From assembly GCF_029395675.1 (NCBI RefSeq), contig NZ_CP115184.1, positions 1,612,001 through 1,676,000 on the forward strand: DNA of 64,000 bases, in the 5' to 3' direction. Under the pieces are notes generated by a model. That model made no database searches, was not told the origin of the DNA, and saw only the letters and a list, made by a program, of their open reading frames with translations. Below, one piece after another: positions 30,312 through 38,728 of this stretch (position 1 is its first letter; every line of letters starts with the position of its first letter). The translations under genes were made by a program, and so were the position numbers. This stretch comes from Janibacter cremeus. GTDB lineage: Bacteria > Actinomycetota > Actinomycetes > Actinomycetales > Dermatophilaceae.

Positions 30312-30695
30312 TCAGTCGCGGTCGCGCAGCACCCGCAGGTGGCCGCGACGGCCGGTCTCCGTCACGCTGCCGGGCTCCCGGCGGGCGCTCGTCGGGACGT
30401 CCGCGGTGCGCTCGGAGTCGGTGACCGCCGCGGGGCGGGTACGCACCGCCTCGGCGATGGCGACGAGATCGTCGTGGGAGGCGGGTGCCGGCTGGTCGAT
30501 GGCCAGCCGGACGACGTCCCACCCGCGCGGGGCGGTCAGCCGCGTCGCGTGCTCGTCGCACAGGTCGTAGGCGTGCGGCTCCGCGTAGGTGGCCAACGGG
30601 CCCAGGACCACCGTCGAGTCGGAGTAGACGTAGGTGAGGGTCCCGGCAGCCGGTCGCGGGCACGCCGCTCGGGAGCACTGTCGGGAAAGAGTCAC
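30312..30695 (-). CDS. DUF3499 family protein
   Basis: 127-residue actinobacterial DUF3499 protein, function unknown. Cysteines in SRQCSRAACPRPAAG and YDLCDEHATRL (C-x4-C ... C-x2-H) suggest a zinc knuckle; the C-terminal 50 residues look disordered. Start GTG 30695 with TATCGT exactly 6 bases upstream (leaderless). Divergent from the metallopeptidase-like gene, as with Rv3258c and Rv3259. Confidence 0.87.
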   Translation of the reverse strand: MTLSRQCSRAACPRPAAGTLTYVYSDSTVVLGPLATYAEPHAYDLCDEHATRLTAPRGWDVVRLAIDQPAPASHDDLVAIAEAVRTRPAAVTDSERTADVPTSARREPGSVTETGRRGHLRVLRDRD

Positions 30696-30701
30696 CCGTG
30701 C

Positions 30702-30707
30702 ACGATA
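30702..30707 (-). promoter_or_regulatory. -10 element (TATCGT) of the DUF3499 gene
   Basis: Minus-strand TATCGT, 6 bases before the GTG at 30695, no Shine-Dalgarno. Confidence 0.55.
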
Positions 30708-30766
30708 GGCCACGTCCGCGGCGACCCGCGGACCGGCACGCCGCCGGGGCCCTACGATCGTCGGTG

Positions 30767-31165
30767 ATGAGCCGCCACCGGGACCGACGAGGACGCGGGA
30801 TGCGTGGGCCGCTGGCCCACCCCGAGGTCCCGACGATGACCTCGCGCGCACAGGCCTTCGACGACCTCGTCCTCGACGTCGCCCACCGCTACGAGCCCGT
30901 GCTGGGACGGCGCTGGGCGCAGGTGGAGTTCGCGGTCGAGGAGGTCCCGCCCTCCGATCCCGCGTCGTGGGAGGAGGGCGTCCCGCTCGCCCGGTTGTGG
31001 CCGGCCAAGGGGCGACTGCCCGCCCGCATCGTCGTCTACCGCCGTCCGATCCTCACGGCGGCACGGGGACGCAGCCACGCGATCATCGTGCACGACGTGC
31101 TCGTCGAGCAGATCGCGTTGCTCCTGGGTGTCGACCCGCACGAGATCGACCCGCACCGGCCCTGA
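30767..31165 (+). CDS. zincin-like metallopeptidase family protein (Rv3259 type)
   Basis: 132-residue protein of the minimal zincin family found beside DUF3499 in actinobacteria. Core: FDDLVLDVAHRYEPVLG, FAVEEVP, PARIVVYRRPI, then IIVHDVLVEQIALLLGVDP. Classical members have HExxH in that last helix; here it reads H-D-V-L-V-E-Q, lacking both the Glu and the second His, so proteolysis is doubtful. TACGAT lies 8 bases before the ATG; a GTG directly upstream of it (30764) is also possible. Confidence 0.82.
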   Translation: MSRHRDRRGRGMRGPLAHPEVPTMTSRAQAFDDLVLDVAHRYEPVLGRRWAQVEFAVEEVPPSDPASWEEGVPLARLWPAKGRLPARIVVYRRPILTAARGRSHAIIVHDVLVEQIALLLGVDPHEIDPHRP

Positions 31166-31230
31166 GCGTCCGGTTGTCGGGGACGCAGCGCCCTTGCGCA
31201 CGGCACACGACCCGGGCGACGGCTGGTGAG

Positions 31231-31560
31231 TCATGGAGCGGCAGTGGTGAAGATGGCGAGCAGTTCCCCGATCTCGTGGTCGGCCGTGAGGTGGTGGCGG
31301 AAGTGGCGGCCCGGGTCGAGGGTGTAGTGGGTGCGCCGCCCGATCCGGGTCCGGCGGAGGTAGCCGGCGCTCTCGAGGTCGTTGAGGATGGTCAGTGTCG
31401 CTCGGGTGGTGACACCGACCTCGGCGGCGATGTCGCTGACCCGTCGGTCGGGGCCGGTGGCCACAGCGAGGAGGACGTGGCCGTGGTTGGTCAGGAACGT
31501 CCACGTCGGCCGCGAGGTCGCCGTCGCCGCCCCGTTGTCCTTGGGTTCCAAAGGGCTCAT
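31231..31560 (-). CDS. winged-helix transcriptional regulator (ArsR/MarR-like)
   Basis: 109-residue regulator with a winged helix: VSDIAAEVGVTTRATLTILNDLESAGYL is the recognition region, TRIGRRTHYTL the wing, and a short C-terminal helix (GELLAIFTTA) may dimerise. No metal-binding cysteines. The ligand and targets are unknown. AAGGAG abuts the ATG at 31560, so translation may instead begin at the TTG at 31551. It lies 25 bases downstream of terC on the same strand and may be cotranscribed. Confidence 0.8.
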   Translation of the reverse strand: MSPLEPKDNGAATATSRPTWTFLTNHGHVLLAVATGPDRRVSDIAAEVGVTTRATLTILNDLESAGYLRRTRIGRRTHYTLDPGRHFRHHLTADHEIGELLAIFTTAAP

Positions 31561-31585
31561 CTCCTTGGTGGGTGAGGTGGAGCTG

Positions 31586-32629
31586 CTAGCGGGTCGGGGG
31601 GTCGGAGGGGGTGGAAGGGGCGCCGCGAGAGCCCAGCACGGGCTCCAGGGCGGCGTTCTCGGCCTCGGTGGCGACCCGGAACGGCCCGTTGGTCGGAGCA
31701 GGGAGGGCCCGGCGGCCTTGACCACGGGTGGCGCGCAGGCTGGCGACCACGGAGACGGTGATGATCGTGGCCACGACGGCCAGGGAGAGGGTGGTGGGGA
31801 TGTAGAAGATGTCGATCTTGAGCATCATCTTGATCCCGACCCAGATCAGCACCAGGGCCAGGCCGATCTTGAGGTAGATGAAGCGGTGGATGAGATCGGC
31901 CAGCAGGAAGTACATCGCGCGCAGGCCCAGGACCGCGAAGGCATTGGCGGTGAAGACCAGGAACACCTCATCGGTGACGGCGAAGATCGCCGGGATGGAG
32001 TCCACAGCGAAGACCACGTCGGTGACCTCGACCAGCACCAGGACCGCCAGGAGCGGGGTGGCCAGCAGCATCCCGCCCCGACGGACCAGCAGCTTCTGGC
32101 CGTGGTAGGCCTCCGTCATCGGCACCAGGCGGCGAAAGGCTCGCAGCACGGCGGACTTCTCGGGGTCAAGGTGCTCGTTGCGCTGGCGGATCATCCGGTA
32201 CCCGGTGTAGAGCAGGAATGCGGCGAAGACGTAGAGGACCCAGGCGAAGTTCTGGATCAGCACAGCGCCCGCGGCGATGAAGGCGCCGCGGAAGACCAGG
32301 GCGCCCAGCACACCGAGGAACAGCACCCGGTGCTGGTACTCCCGTGGTACGGCGAAGTAGCTGAAGATGATCGCCCAGACGAAGACGTTGTCCACGGCCA
32401 GGGACTTCTCGATGAGGTAGCCGGCGAAGTACTGCTGACCGAACTCCGGCCCCCACACGGACCAGACGATGGCGCCGAAGGCGACACCGAAGGCCACCCA
32501 CACCGCGGACCAGGCGGCGGCTTCCCGCACCCCGATCACATGGGCGTGGCGGTGGGCGAACAGGTCCATGGCCAGCATCACCACGATGAAGGCCAACACC
32601 GCGGCCCAGACCCAGAGCGGGACATCCAT
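31586..32629 (-). CDS. TerC family integral membrane protein (manganese exporter type)
   Basis: 347 residues, about nine membrane helices, of the TerC/Alx family; members export Mn2+ and help metallate secreted proteins. Conserved acidic motifs in membrane segments: IEKSLAVDNVFVWAIIF and VEVTDVVFAVDSIPAIFAVT. C-terminal 45 residues are disordered and Pro/Arg-rich. ATG at 32629 with GAAGGG about 9 bases upstream. The 130-base leader contains the word GGGGAGTA of the yybP-ykoY manganese riboswitch family, supporting a Mn role. Confidence 0.9.
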   Translation of the reverse strand: MDVPLWVWAAVLAFIVVMLAMDLFAHRHAHVIGVREAAAWSAVWVAFGVAFGAIVWSVWGPEFGQQYFAGYLIEKSLAVDNVFVWAIIFSYFAVPREYQHRVLFLGVLGALVFRGAFIAAGAVLIQNFAWVLYVFAAFLLYTGYRMIRQRNEHLDPEKSAVLRAFRRLVPMTEAYHGQKLLVRRGGMLLATPLLAVLVLVEVTDVVFAVDSIPAIFAVTDEVFLVFTANAFAVLGLRAMYFLLADLIHRFIYLKIGLALVLIWVGIKMMLKIDIFYIPTTLSLAVVATIITVSVVASLRATRGQGRRALPAPTNGPFRVATEAENAALEPVLGSRGAPSTPSDPPTR

Positions 32630-32760
32630 GACAAGACCCTTCCGATCGACTCGATCGAAGGTCTCTCCCGACCCTTGCGGGGTCCGCTCGCCGGATCCCA
32701 AGGGTTGGGCCGTAGTGACGACGAGACGCTGGCGGGATACTCCCCTCCTGGGGAAGAGTG
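32630..32760 (-). promoter_or_regulatory. structured terC leader, candidate yybP-ykoY-like (Mn2+) riboswitch
   Basis: Reading the minus strand, GGGGAGTATCCC lies near 32744-32733, followed by a GTCACTACGG block (32719-32710) and further stems including ACCCCGCAAGGGT (32683-32671) and a CGATCGAGTCGATCG hairpin close to the start. GGGGAGTA is the L1 word of yybP-ykoY RNAs, which often control terC genes. I could not fit the full consensus by eye, so the class is tentative. Confidence 0.4.
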
Positions 32761-32773
32761 AAGCAGGCTTCAC
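32758..32773. terminator. short hairpin downstream of the whiB-GT-DUF5719 operon
   Basis: GTGAAGC-AG-GCTTCAC, a 7-bp stem with 2-base centre, 18 bases after the DUF5719 stop and at the upstream edge of the terC leader. No U-tract, so only a possible terminator. Confidence 0.4.
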
Positions 32774-32790
32774 CTGTTAGCGCAAGCCCG

Positions 32791-34242
32791 TCAGCGTCGG
32801 CGCACGACCTCGATGTCGCGCACGGCGACCCGGGAGGGGTGCACGGGCACGGAGGCGGCTCGGGCCTCTCGCGCGTCGTCACCACCGGCGATCAGGGCGG
32901 CGGCGTGGACCACCCCCCGCGTGGGCCGCACCCACACCGCATCGGCCTCGCCGACGGAGACGGACGCACTGTGCCCGGCCTCGAGCGAGACCTCCTCCGT
33001 CGTCACCGTGCCGTCGCGCACGGCGTGCACCTCCGCCGAGGCCGGCTCCTCGTCGGCGGCGATGCTGACGGTGCGGGCCACGTCCTCGCCCGGATCGGGG
33101 GGCAGCGCGATCCCGCCGAGCGAGCGGATGGCAGGGGTCGCGACCGACCAGGCCATGTCACGCGTCCCGTCCGAGGCCTCACGGGTGAGGTGGGCGGCGG
33201 CCACGAGCGGCTCGTCGGACTCGACGAGCCAGGCGTGCGCACCGGAGGCCTCGGGCAGGTCGAGGTCGACGGCACTGCCGGCGGGGACGGTCTCGACCGT
33301 CGCGCTGCGTGAGCCGTCCTCGCCGAGGCTGCGGACCTGGACGACGGCGTCGCTCCCACCGGGAGCCCCGACGACGAGCCCGCGCCCGTCGCCCTCGCCA
33401 CCGGCGGGGATCACCTGCCGCCGGCTCGGTGCCGTCGTCGGGACCGAGGTCTCGACCCCGGCGGGGGTCAACCCGTCGAGGTGGTGGTCGACGATCGTCG
33501 GGACGACGAGGCCGTTGCTGCTGGTGACGTGCACGACCTGGGAGGTGTCCGTCCCACCGATGGCGTCGAGGAGGACGACCTCTCGGTCCCGCGGAGGGAC
33601 GACGACCGACTCCTCCGCCTCCCCGCCGAGCGTTGCGACGGTCACGGAGACCGGGTTGGCGCCGGGGTTGGTCAGCACGAGGTGCTCCTGGCGCCCCTCC
33701 TGGGCGCCACCGGAGACGAGCCAGGCATCGGCGGTCGGTGCAGTGCAGGGCACCGCGGCCAGCCCGGTGGCGCGGTCGCCACCGGCGACGAAGGACTGCG
33801 CCACCGCCATGCCCGGGGCGTGGTCCGCGCGCCCGTGGACCCGGACCGGCTCCCCGAGCCCGTCCTCGACGACGCTGGCGGGCCCACCCCCGGCCGTGGC
33901 GTCCTCCGCGGTCCCGGTGGGGTCGTCGGACAGGTCGCCGACGGTGATCTCTCCCGGCTCCCCGCTCGGGGTGACGACGTCCCGGAGCACCTCGTCGGGC
34001 GCGGCGTGCGCGGCGGTCGAACCGGTGATGTCGATCTCGGAGCTGTCCGCGAGCGGGTCACCCGGGCAGTACGCGGTGACATCCGTCGCGGCGATCTGCC
34101 CGCCCGTGCCCTGCGCCACCGGGCCGGAGGGGACGGCGCCGAGGCGGTCGGCCCCGAGCACGACGCCGGCGGACAGCACGCCGACGGCGACGACACGCGC
34201 GAGCGGCTGCAGCCAGGCGCGGTCCGGTCCGGAGCCGCTCAT
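32791..34242 (-). CDS. DUF5719 family secreted/membrane-anchored protein
   Basis: 483 residues: a hydrophobic N-terminal segment (about 15-35, VVAVGVLSAGVVLGADRLG) and a large extracytoplasmic Ser/Thr/Val-rich beta-sheet region with repeated modules (for example VVHVTSSNGLVVPTIVDHH). DUF5719 has no known function. AGGAGG lies 5 bases before the ATG, which also overlaps the stop of the glycosyltransferase-like gene (ATGA). Third gene of whiB-GT2-DUF5719, so its role probably concerns the same surface polymer. Confidence 0.82.
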   Translation of the reverse strand: MSGSGPDRAWLQPLARVVAVGVLSAGVVLGADRLGAVPSGPVAQGTGGQIAATDVTAYCPGDPLADSSEIDITGSTAAHAAPDEVLRDVVTPSGEPGEITVGDLSDDPTGTAEDATAGGGPASVVEDGLGEPVRVHGRADHAPGMAVAQSFVAGGDRATGLAAVPCTAPTADAWLVSGGAQEGRQEHLVLTNPGANPVSVTVATLGGEAEESVVVPPRDREVVLLDAIGGTDTSQVVHVTSSNGLVVPTIVDHHLDGLTPAGVETSVPTTAPSRRQVIPAGGEGDGRGLVVGAPGGSDAVVQVRSLGEDGSRSATVETVPAGSAVDLDLPEASGAHAWLVESDEPLVAAAHLTREASDGTRDMAWSVATPAIRSLGGIALPPDPGEDVARTVSIAADEEPASAEVHAVRDGTVTTEEVSLEAGHSASVSVGEADAVWVRPTRGVVHAAALIAGGDDAREARAASVPVHPSRVAVRDIEVVRRR

Positions 34243-37200
34243 CGGGCCTCCTCCTCGTCCTCGAGGTCGGGACGGCGCTCCGTGGGCAGGGCGAGGTAGA
34301 GCGCGAGCACGAGGGCGATGATCTGGACGAGCTTCCACACCGGGTGGCCGGGCCCGACCTCGATCTCCACCTCGTCGGTGCCCTCGGGCAGGTCGTAGGT
34401 CGGCACGGCGCTGCGGGTGAGCACCTCGAGCGGCTTCCCGTCGGCCCGTACCTCGGCCTGATCGCTCCAGTCGAGCGACTCGGCGACGGTCAGCCGGTCA
34501 CCATCGGGGACGGGGACCGGGCCGTCGGTGTCGGCATGTGCGCCGACGCCCTCGACGGGAGCACTGGAACCGTCGCCCGTCACCCGCACCCGCGAGGAGG
34601 TGGACCCGTCGGTGACCGGCGACCGCACGGCCCACGTGTAGTTCCCGGCACTCGACCCGAGCCGGGACAGGCCCGGGGAGGCATCGAGCAGTCGGAGCTC
34701 GGCGTCGGTCGCGTCGAGGACGACGAGGTGCGCGACGCCCTGCTCGGCGAGGACGTCCGCGGGAGCCCGTTCGCCCTCGCCGAGGCCGAATGCCCGTGCC
34801 ACCGCACTCGCGACCTGCTCCTCGCCGGGGACCGGTGGCACCGCGTACGGGAGGTCGCGGACGAGGTCACCCGGCTCGCTGCCGAGGAGGCGGTAGGCCA
34901 GCTGGTCCTCGCGCCGGTCGACGACGAGGGTGCGGGTGGCGGTCGCCCCCTCTGCTCCGGCGATCGCGACGAGCGGGCGCGGGTCCCGCCAGGTCGTCAA
35001 CCGGTCACCGTAGGAGTGCTCGGCGACGACCACTCCGCTGCCCACGGCCGCGACGGTGAGGGCGACGGCGGGCACGACCAGCAGGGAGCGACGGCCGGCG
35101 CCGCGAAGGGAGTCCGGCAGCACGTCCGCGGCGAGCAGCACGGCGACCAGGGCCGCTCCGACGAGGACGAGCTGGCCCGTGCCGACCCACGGGGTGATCG
35201 CCGTGCCGGCCTCGACCGCGCCCGCGGGTCGGTGCCCGAGGACGAGGTGGGGAGCACCCACGGCCCAGCCGAGGCCGAGGACCGCGGTTGCGGCCGCGGC
35301 CCAGGAGGCCCGTCGTGGGCCGGGTGCGAGCAGCGCGAGCGCTCCGACGGCCAGCACGCCCGCGGTCCACCACGTCGTCGCCGCACCGCCGGGCAGCTGC
35401 CCGAGCCCGAGCTGCCACGGCGGCAGGTCGACGGGAGTGCCGGTCAGGCCCCAGCCGGTGAGCAGGTGGGCGGGCTCGCGACGCAGGGCCAGCAGCCACG
35501 GCCCCGCCAGCAGGAGGGGGGTGAGCACGAGGGTGAGGCCGCGCCAGCGGCCGCGCGCTCCGCCGAGCAGGAGGTGGCCGAGGCCGACGAGGACGACCGC
35601 CAGGCCGACGAAGGGGGCCACGGTCCCGAGCAGTGCGGCCCACAGGGCGGTCCGCACGACATCGCTGTACGCCGTGCGGCGTCGACCGGCGCGCACCACA
35701 CCCGCGGCGACACGGGGCAGCAGCACGAGGAGGAGGAGGGCACCGATCCGCCCCTCGCCGACGGCCACCGCGGCCGGCGCGGAGGTCACCCAGGCCAGGG
35801 CCACGCCGGCCCGCAGCCACGGACGATGGGTGAAGGTGCGTGCGCTCGTCCAGGCGACGGCGGCGGCCAGGGGCAGTGCGGCGATGACGAAGACGGCCAG
35901 GACGATCCCCGCGGGTGAGTCCCCCTCGCCGACGGTCGGGATCCAGCCGGCGACGGTGGTCACCCCGGCGAGGACGGCCGTGGCGGGCGACTGCTCGATG
36001 CCGTTGCCCCAGCCCTGACCGTGCCAGGCCATCCACCAGGAGTCCCACAGCTGGCCACCGGTGGCCCGGCCCCCGAGCAGCTCACCACCGACGAGGCCGG
36101 CGTCGAAGCGGTGGCGCAGCTCGTCGGTGATGTGGCGCGCGGCCCAGCCCGACATCACCCCCGCCGCGAGGACCACCCACAGCAGCGGGTGGAGCAGGAC
36201 GCTGCGCCCCTCGGCCTCGAGGGAGCGGGCAGCGACACCCTTGTCCCGGCCCACCGGGCTGCGGGCCTCGTCGGCGAGTCGACGGCGGGCCGCCGCCGGG
36301 CTGACGAAGAGCGAGGAGAGGTCGCGACGGGCGACCTCTCGGGGGGCCTTGCCGCGCAGTCTCGAGCGCAGGCTGCGAGGGTCGATCGCGGCAGGGATGC
36401 TCGCCAGCTCGGCCGCGCCCATCCCCGGGCGCTTGAGGATGATGAGGGCCAACCCACCGAGGAGGGAGCCGACGAGGATCCACAGCGCGAGGAAGGGAGC
36501 GGCCAGGAGGTGGGAACGGGTCAGTGCCACCCGCCGGGCCTGCCGGCGGTGGTCGACGGTCGGACGTCGCTCCGCCGCCGTGGGCGCGACGGCGACGGCG
36601 GCCGACGGGGCGAGGACGACCCGGTGCCCTGACCGCTGGGCGCGCCACCCGAGGTCGAGGTCGCCGCCGAAGTCGCCCATGCCTGGGTCGTGGCCGCCGA
36701 GCCGCTCGAGCACGGCGCGGTCGATGAGCAGGCCCTCCAGCGGTGCGGAGATCGCGTCGACGGTGCGGTCGTACTGCCCCTGGTCGGTGGTTCCGGCGGC
36801 CGGGTCCGGGACGATGCGCCCGGTACGTGTGACCTGCAGGCCGAGCCGCACGATTCGCGAGGGGTCGTCCTCGTCGACGAGCTTGGGCGTGACCATGCCG
36901 ACGCTCTTCCCGGCTGCGGAGACGAGGCGACGCAGCGCCTCCGGGTGGGGGCGGGAGCGCGAGGTCAGCACCCAGACCAGGTCCCGGCCGACATCGGCCC
37001 GCGGAAGGCTGTCGACCATCGACGGAAGGATCCGGCGCAGCCCGCGCCGACCCCCGAGCGTGGTCGTCAGGACATCGATCTCGGCGTCGTCCACCGGTGC
37101 TAGGAGGTCACTGGTGTCGCCGATCCCGTCGAGGGCACCGTCGACGAGGAGGATGCGATCGGGCCGGAGGTCCTGCGCGAGGAGGGCGCGCAGGGTCTGC

Positions 37201-37310
37201 CCCGTCCCCTCCCTCGACCGCGCCACGATGACCGCCGTGACGGTCGCCGGAGGCGCCGTCGTCCGCCGGGAGGGGGTGGCGGAGGACGTGGTGCCGGTCT
37301 GCTGCGTCAC
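34239..37310 (-). CDS. GT2-like domain fused to a polytopic membrane region
   Basis: 1,023 residues: a GT2-type domain (20-250), then about twelve or more membrane helices (roughly 255-820), an extracytoplasmic region, and a final membrane helix before an acidic tail. The GT2 domain keeps TVTAVIVARSREGTGQTLR and GLLIDRAVLERLGG, but the DxD position reads V-L-T-S-R-S-R (residues 114-120) with no Asp, and the usual ED-x-D-x-WR reads G216-D-L-D-L-G-W-R. It may therefore bind sugar-nucleotide weakly or not at all. GTG start at 37310; follows whiB by 14 bases. Confidence 0.8.
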   Translation of the reverse strand: MTQQTGTTSSATPSRRTTAPPATVTAVIVARSREGTGQTLRALLAQDLRPDRILLVDGALDGIGDTSDLLAPVDDAEIDVLTTTLGGRRGLRRILPSMVDSLPRADVGRDLVWVLTSRSRPHPEALRRLVSAAGKSVGMVTPKLVDEDDPSRIVRLGLQVTRTGRIVPDPAAGTTDQGQYDRTVDAISAPLEGLLIDRAVLERLGGHDPGMGDFGGDLDLGWRAQRSGHRVVLAPSAAVAVAPTAAERRPTVDHRRQARRVALTRSHLLAAPFLALWILVGSLLGGLALIILKRPGMGAAELASIPAAIDPRSLRSRLRGKAPREVARRDLSSLFVSPAAARRRLADEARSPVGRDKGVAARSLEAEGRSVLLHPLLWVVLAAGVMSGWAARHITDELRHRFDAGLVGGELLGGRATGGQLWDSWWMAWHGQGWGNGIEQSPATAVLAGVTTVAGWIPTVGEGDSPAGIVLAVFVIAALPLAAAVAWTSARTFTHRPWLRAGVALAWVTSAPAAVAVGEGRIGALLLLVLLPRVAAGVVRAGRRRTAYSDVVRTALWAALLGTVAPFVGLAVVLVGLGHLLLGGARGRWRGLTLVLTPLLLAGPWLLALRREPAHLLTGWGLTGTPVDLPPWQLGLGQLPGGAATTWWTAGVLAVGALALLAPGPRRASWAAAATAVLGLGWAVGAPHLVLGHRPAGAVEAGTAITPWVGTGQLVLVGAALVAVLLAADVLPDSLRGAGRRSLLVVPAVALTVAAVGSGVVVAEHSYGDRLTTWRDPRPLVAIAGAEGATATRTLVVDRREDQLAYRLLGSEPGDLVRDLPYAVPPVPGEEQVASAVARAFGLGEGERAPADVLAEQGVAHLVVLDATDAELRLLDASPGLSRLGSSAGNYTWAVRSPVTDGSTSSRVRVTGDGSSAPVEGVGAHADTDGPVPVPDGDRLTVAESLDWSDQAEVRADGKPLEVLTRSAVPTYDLPEGTDEVEIEVGPGHPVWKLVQIIALVLALYLALPTERRPDLEDEEEAR

Positions 37311-37324
37311 GGCCTCGCCGACAG

Positions 37325-37600
37325 TCAGACCGCGCGCTTCTTCAGCTTGCGGCGTTCGCGCTCGGAGAGGCCGCCCCAGATGCCGAAGCGCTCGTCGTGC
37401 TCGAGGGCGTACTCGAGGCACTCCTTGCGCACCTCGCACCCCGTGCAGACCTTCTTCGCCTCGCGCGTGGAGCCGCCCTTCTCCGGAAAGAAGGCCTCAG
37501 GATCGGTCTGCGCGCACAGCGACCGCTCCTGCCAGGACAACTCAGTCGGCTCGGACTCGTCGATTTCGTCGGCGGTGATCAGGTGAAGCTCGTGCAACAT
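37325..37600 (-). CDS. whiB: WhiB family iron-sulfur transcription factor (WhiB2/WhmD-like)
   Basis: 91-residue WhiB protein. Cys29, Cys52, Cys55 and Cys61 give the invariant C-Xn-C-x2-C-x5-C cluster ligands; GIWGG at 73-77 is the turn that contacts sigma factor, followed by a basic DNA-binding tail ERERRKLKKR. Position beside fbiA and the DUF3499/manB block matches WhiB2 (Rv3260c), which controls septation. Strong ribosome site GAGGAGG 4 bases upstream. First gene of a three-gene operon. Confidence 0.94.
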   Translation of the reverse strand: MLHELHLITADEIDESEPTELSWQERSLCAQTDPEAFFPEKGGSTREAKKVCTGCEVRKECLEYALEHDERFGIWGGLSERERRKLKKRAV

Positions 37601-37674
37601 GGTCCCTCCTCGACCTCGGCACTCGACCCGGACTTCATGTCTGTCACACCCAAAAAGTGTTACGACATGTCCGT

Positions 37675-37691
37675 AATTACATGCGTGTCAT
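37675..37691. promoter_or_regulatory. 17-bp motif shared with the promoter of the peptidoglycan-binding protein
   Basis: AATTACATGCGTGTCAT here and AATTACATACCTGTCAT at 45297-45313 differ at two positions only. Read on the minus strand with one more base at each end it has two related octamers separated by 3 bases (TATGACA-type, then ATGTAATT), the layout reported for MtrA sites in Corynebacterium. It lies 75-91 bases before whiB and 86 bases before fbiA on the other strand. Confidence 0.55.
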
Positions 37692-37777
37692 ACGTGCGTC
37701 GTCAAGCCGAAGGGGATAGAGAGCGCTGAGCGGTCGGCCGGTGCGTCGGGAATCCGGGGGCCTGCGACGATGTGCCC

Positions 37778-38719
37778 ATGCGCATCACCGTGATCTCCGG
37801 GGGCGAACCCGGTGCCCGATTCACCCGCGGCCTGCTCGACCACCTCGAGCACGACCCCGATCTCGGGGGTGTGGAGGTCACCGTCATCGCCAACACCGGC
37901 GACGACATCTCCCTGTGGGGTCTGCGGTTGTGCCCGGACCTCGACCTGCTCGTCGAGACCCTCGGGACGGCGCAGGGCGACGGGTCCTCCCACGTCGTCG
38001 GTGACGAGCTGGCGGCCCTCGGCCTGCAGCCGCAGTGGTACCCGGTCTCCGACCGTGAGATGGGTGTCCACGTCGCCCGCACCGCCTGGCTGGGCCGGGG
38101 TGACTCCCTGAGCCAGGTCACCGCCCACATCGCACAGGCCCGCGGCGTGCCCGACACCGTGCGCATCCTGCCGATGTCCGATGTCCCCGTCGAGACGCAC
38201 GTGGTGCTCGACGGGCCCGAGGACCAGCGTGCGGTGCACGTGCAGCAGTGGCGCCGCGAGCTCGAGGGCCCCGCCGTCGCCCGCTTCGTCGTCGCCGGCC
38301 TGGACCGCGCGCACCCCGGCGCCGAGGTCCTCGACGCCGTCCGCAGCGCCGACGTCGTCCTCCTGCCCCCGAGCGACCCCGTCCTCGCGCTGGGGATCGT
38401 CCTGGGCGTCCCCGGGATGCGCGACGCCCTGCGCGGCACCTCCGCCCCCGTGGTCGGCGTGAGCCCCGTCGTCGACGCCGTCCCGGCCCCGCAGGCGCTC
38501 GCGGCCTCCCTGGCGACCGTCGGTGTCGTCACCTCCGGCGGTGTCGCCGGGCTCTTCAAGGACCTGCTCGACGGCTGGGTCGTCGACCCGGCCGACGCAG
38601 GTGCAGCGCCTGCCGGCTCCCGCTGGGCCACCGCAGCGCACAGCGCGCCGCTCGCCGACTCCTCCCCGGCGGACGTGGCCGCGACCGCGCTGGCGCACGC
38701 TCTCTCCCTTCGCTCCTGA
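37778..38719 (+). CDS. fbiA: 2-phospho-L-lactate transferase (FbiA/CofD)
   Basis: Transfers the phospholactate/phosphoenolpyruvate unit to the deazaflavin Fo in coenzyme F420 synthesis. 313 residues with CofD marks: N-terminal ISGGEPGARFTRGL, IANTGDDISLWGLRLCPDLD, and C-terminal VGVSPVV and SGGVAGLFKDLL. GACGAT lies 6 bases before the ATG, consistent with leaderless start. FbiB, normally adjacent in mycobacteria, is absent; the next gene is a convergent DNA glycosylase. Confidence 0.93.
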   Translation: MRITVISGGEPGARFTRGLLDHLEHDPDLGGVEVTVIANTGDDISLWGLRLCPDLDLLVETLGTAQGDGSSHVVGDELAALGLQPQWYPVSDREMGVHVARTAWLGRGDSLSQVTAHIAQARGVPDTVRILPMSDVPVETHVVLDGPEDQRAVHVQQWRRELEGPAVARFVVAGLDRAHPGAEVLDAVRSADVVLLPPSDPVLALGIVLGVPGMRDALRGTSAPVVGVSPVVDAVPAPQALAASLATVGVVTSGGVAGLFKDLLDGWVVDPADAGAAPAGSRWATAAHSAPLADSSPADVAATALAHALSLRS

Positions 38720-38728
38720 GCGGCCGGC

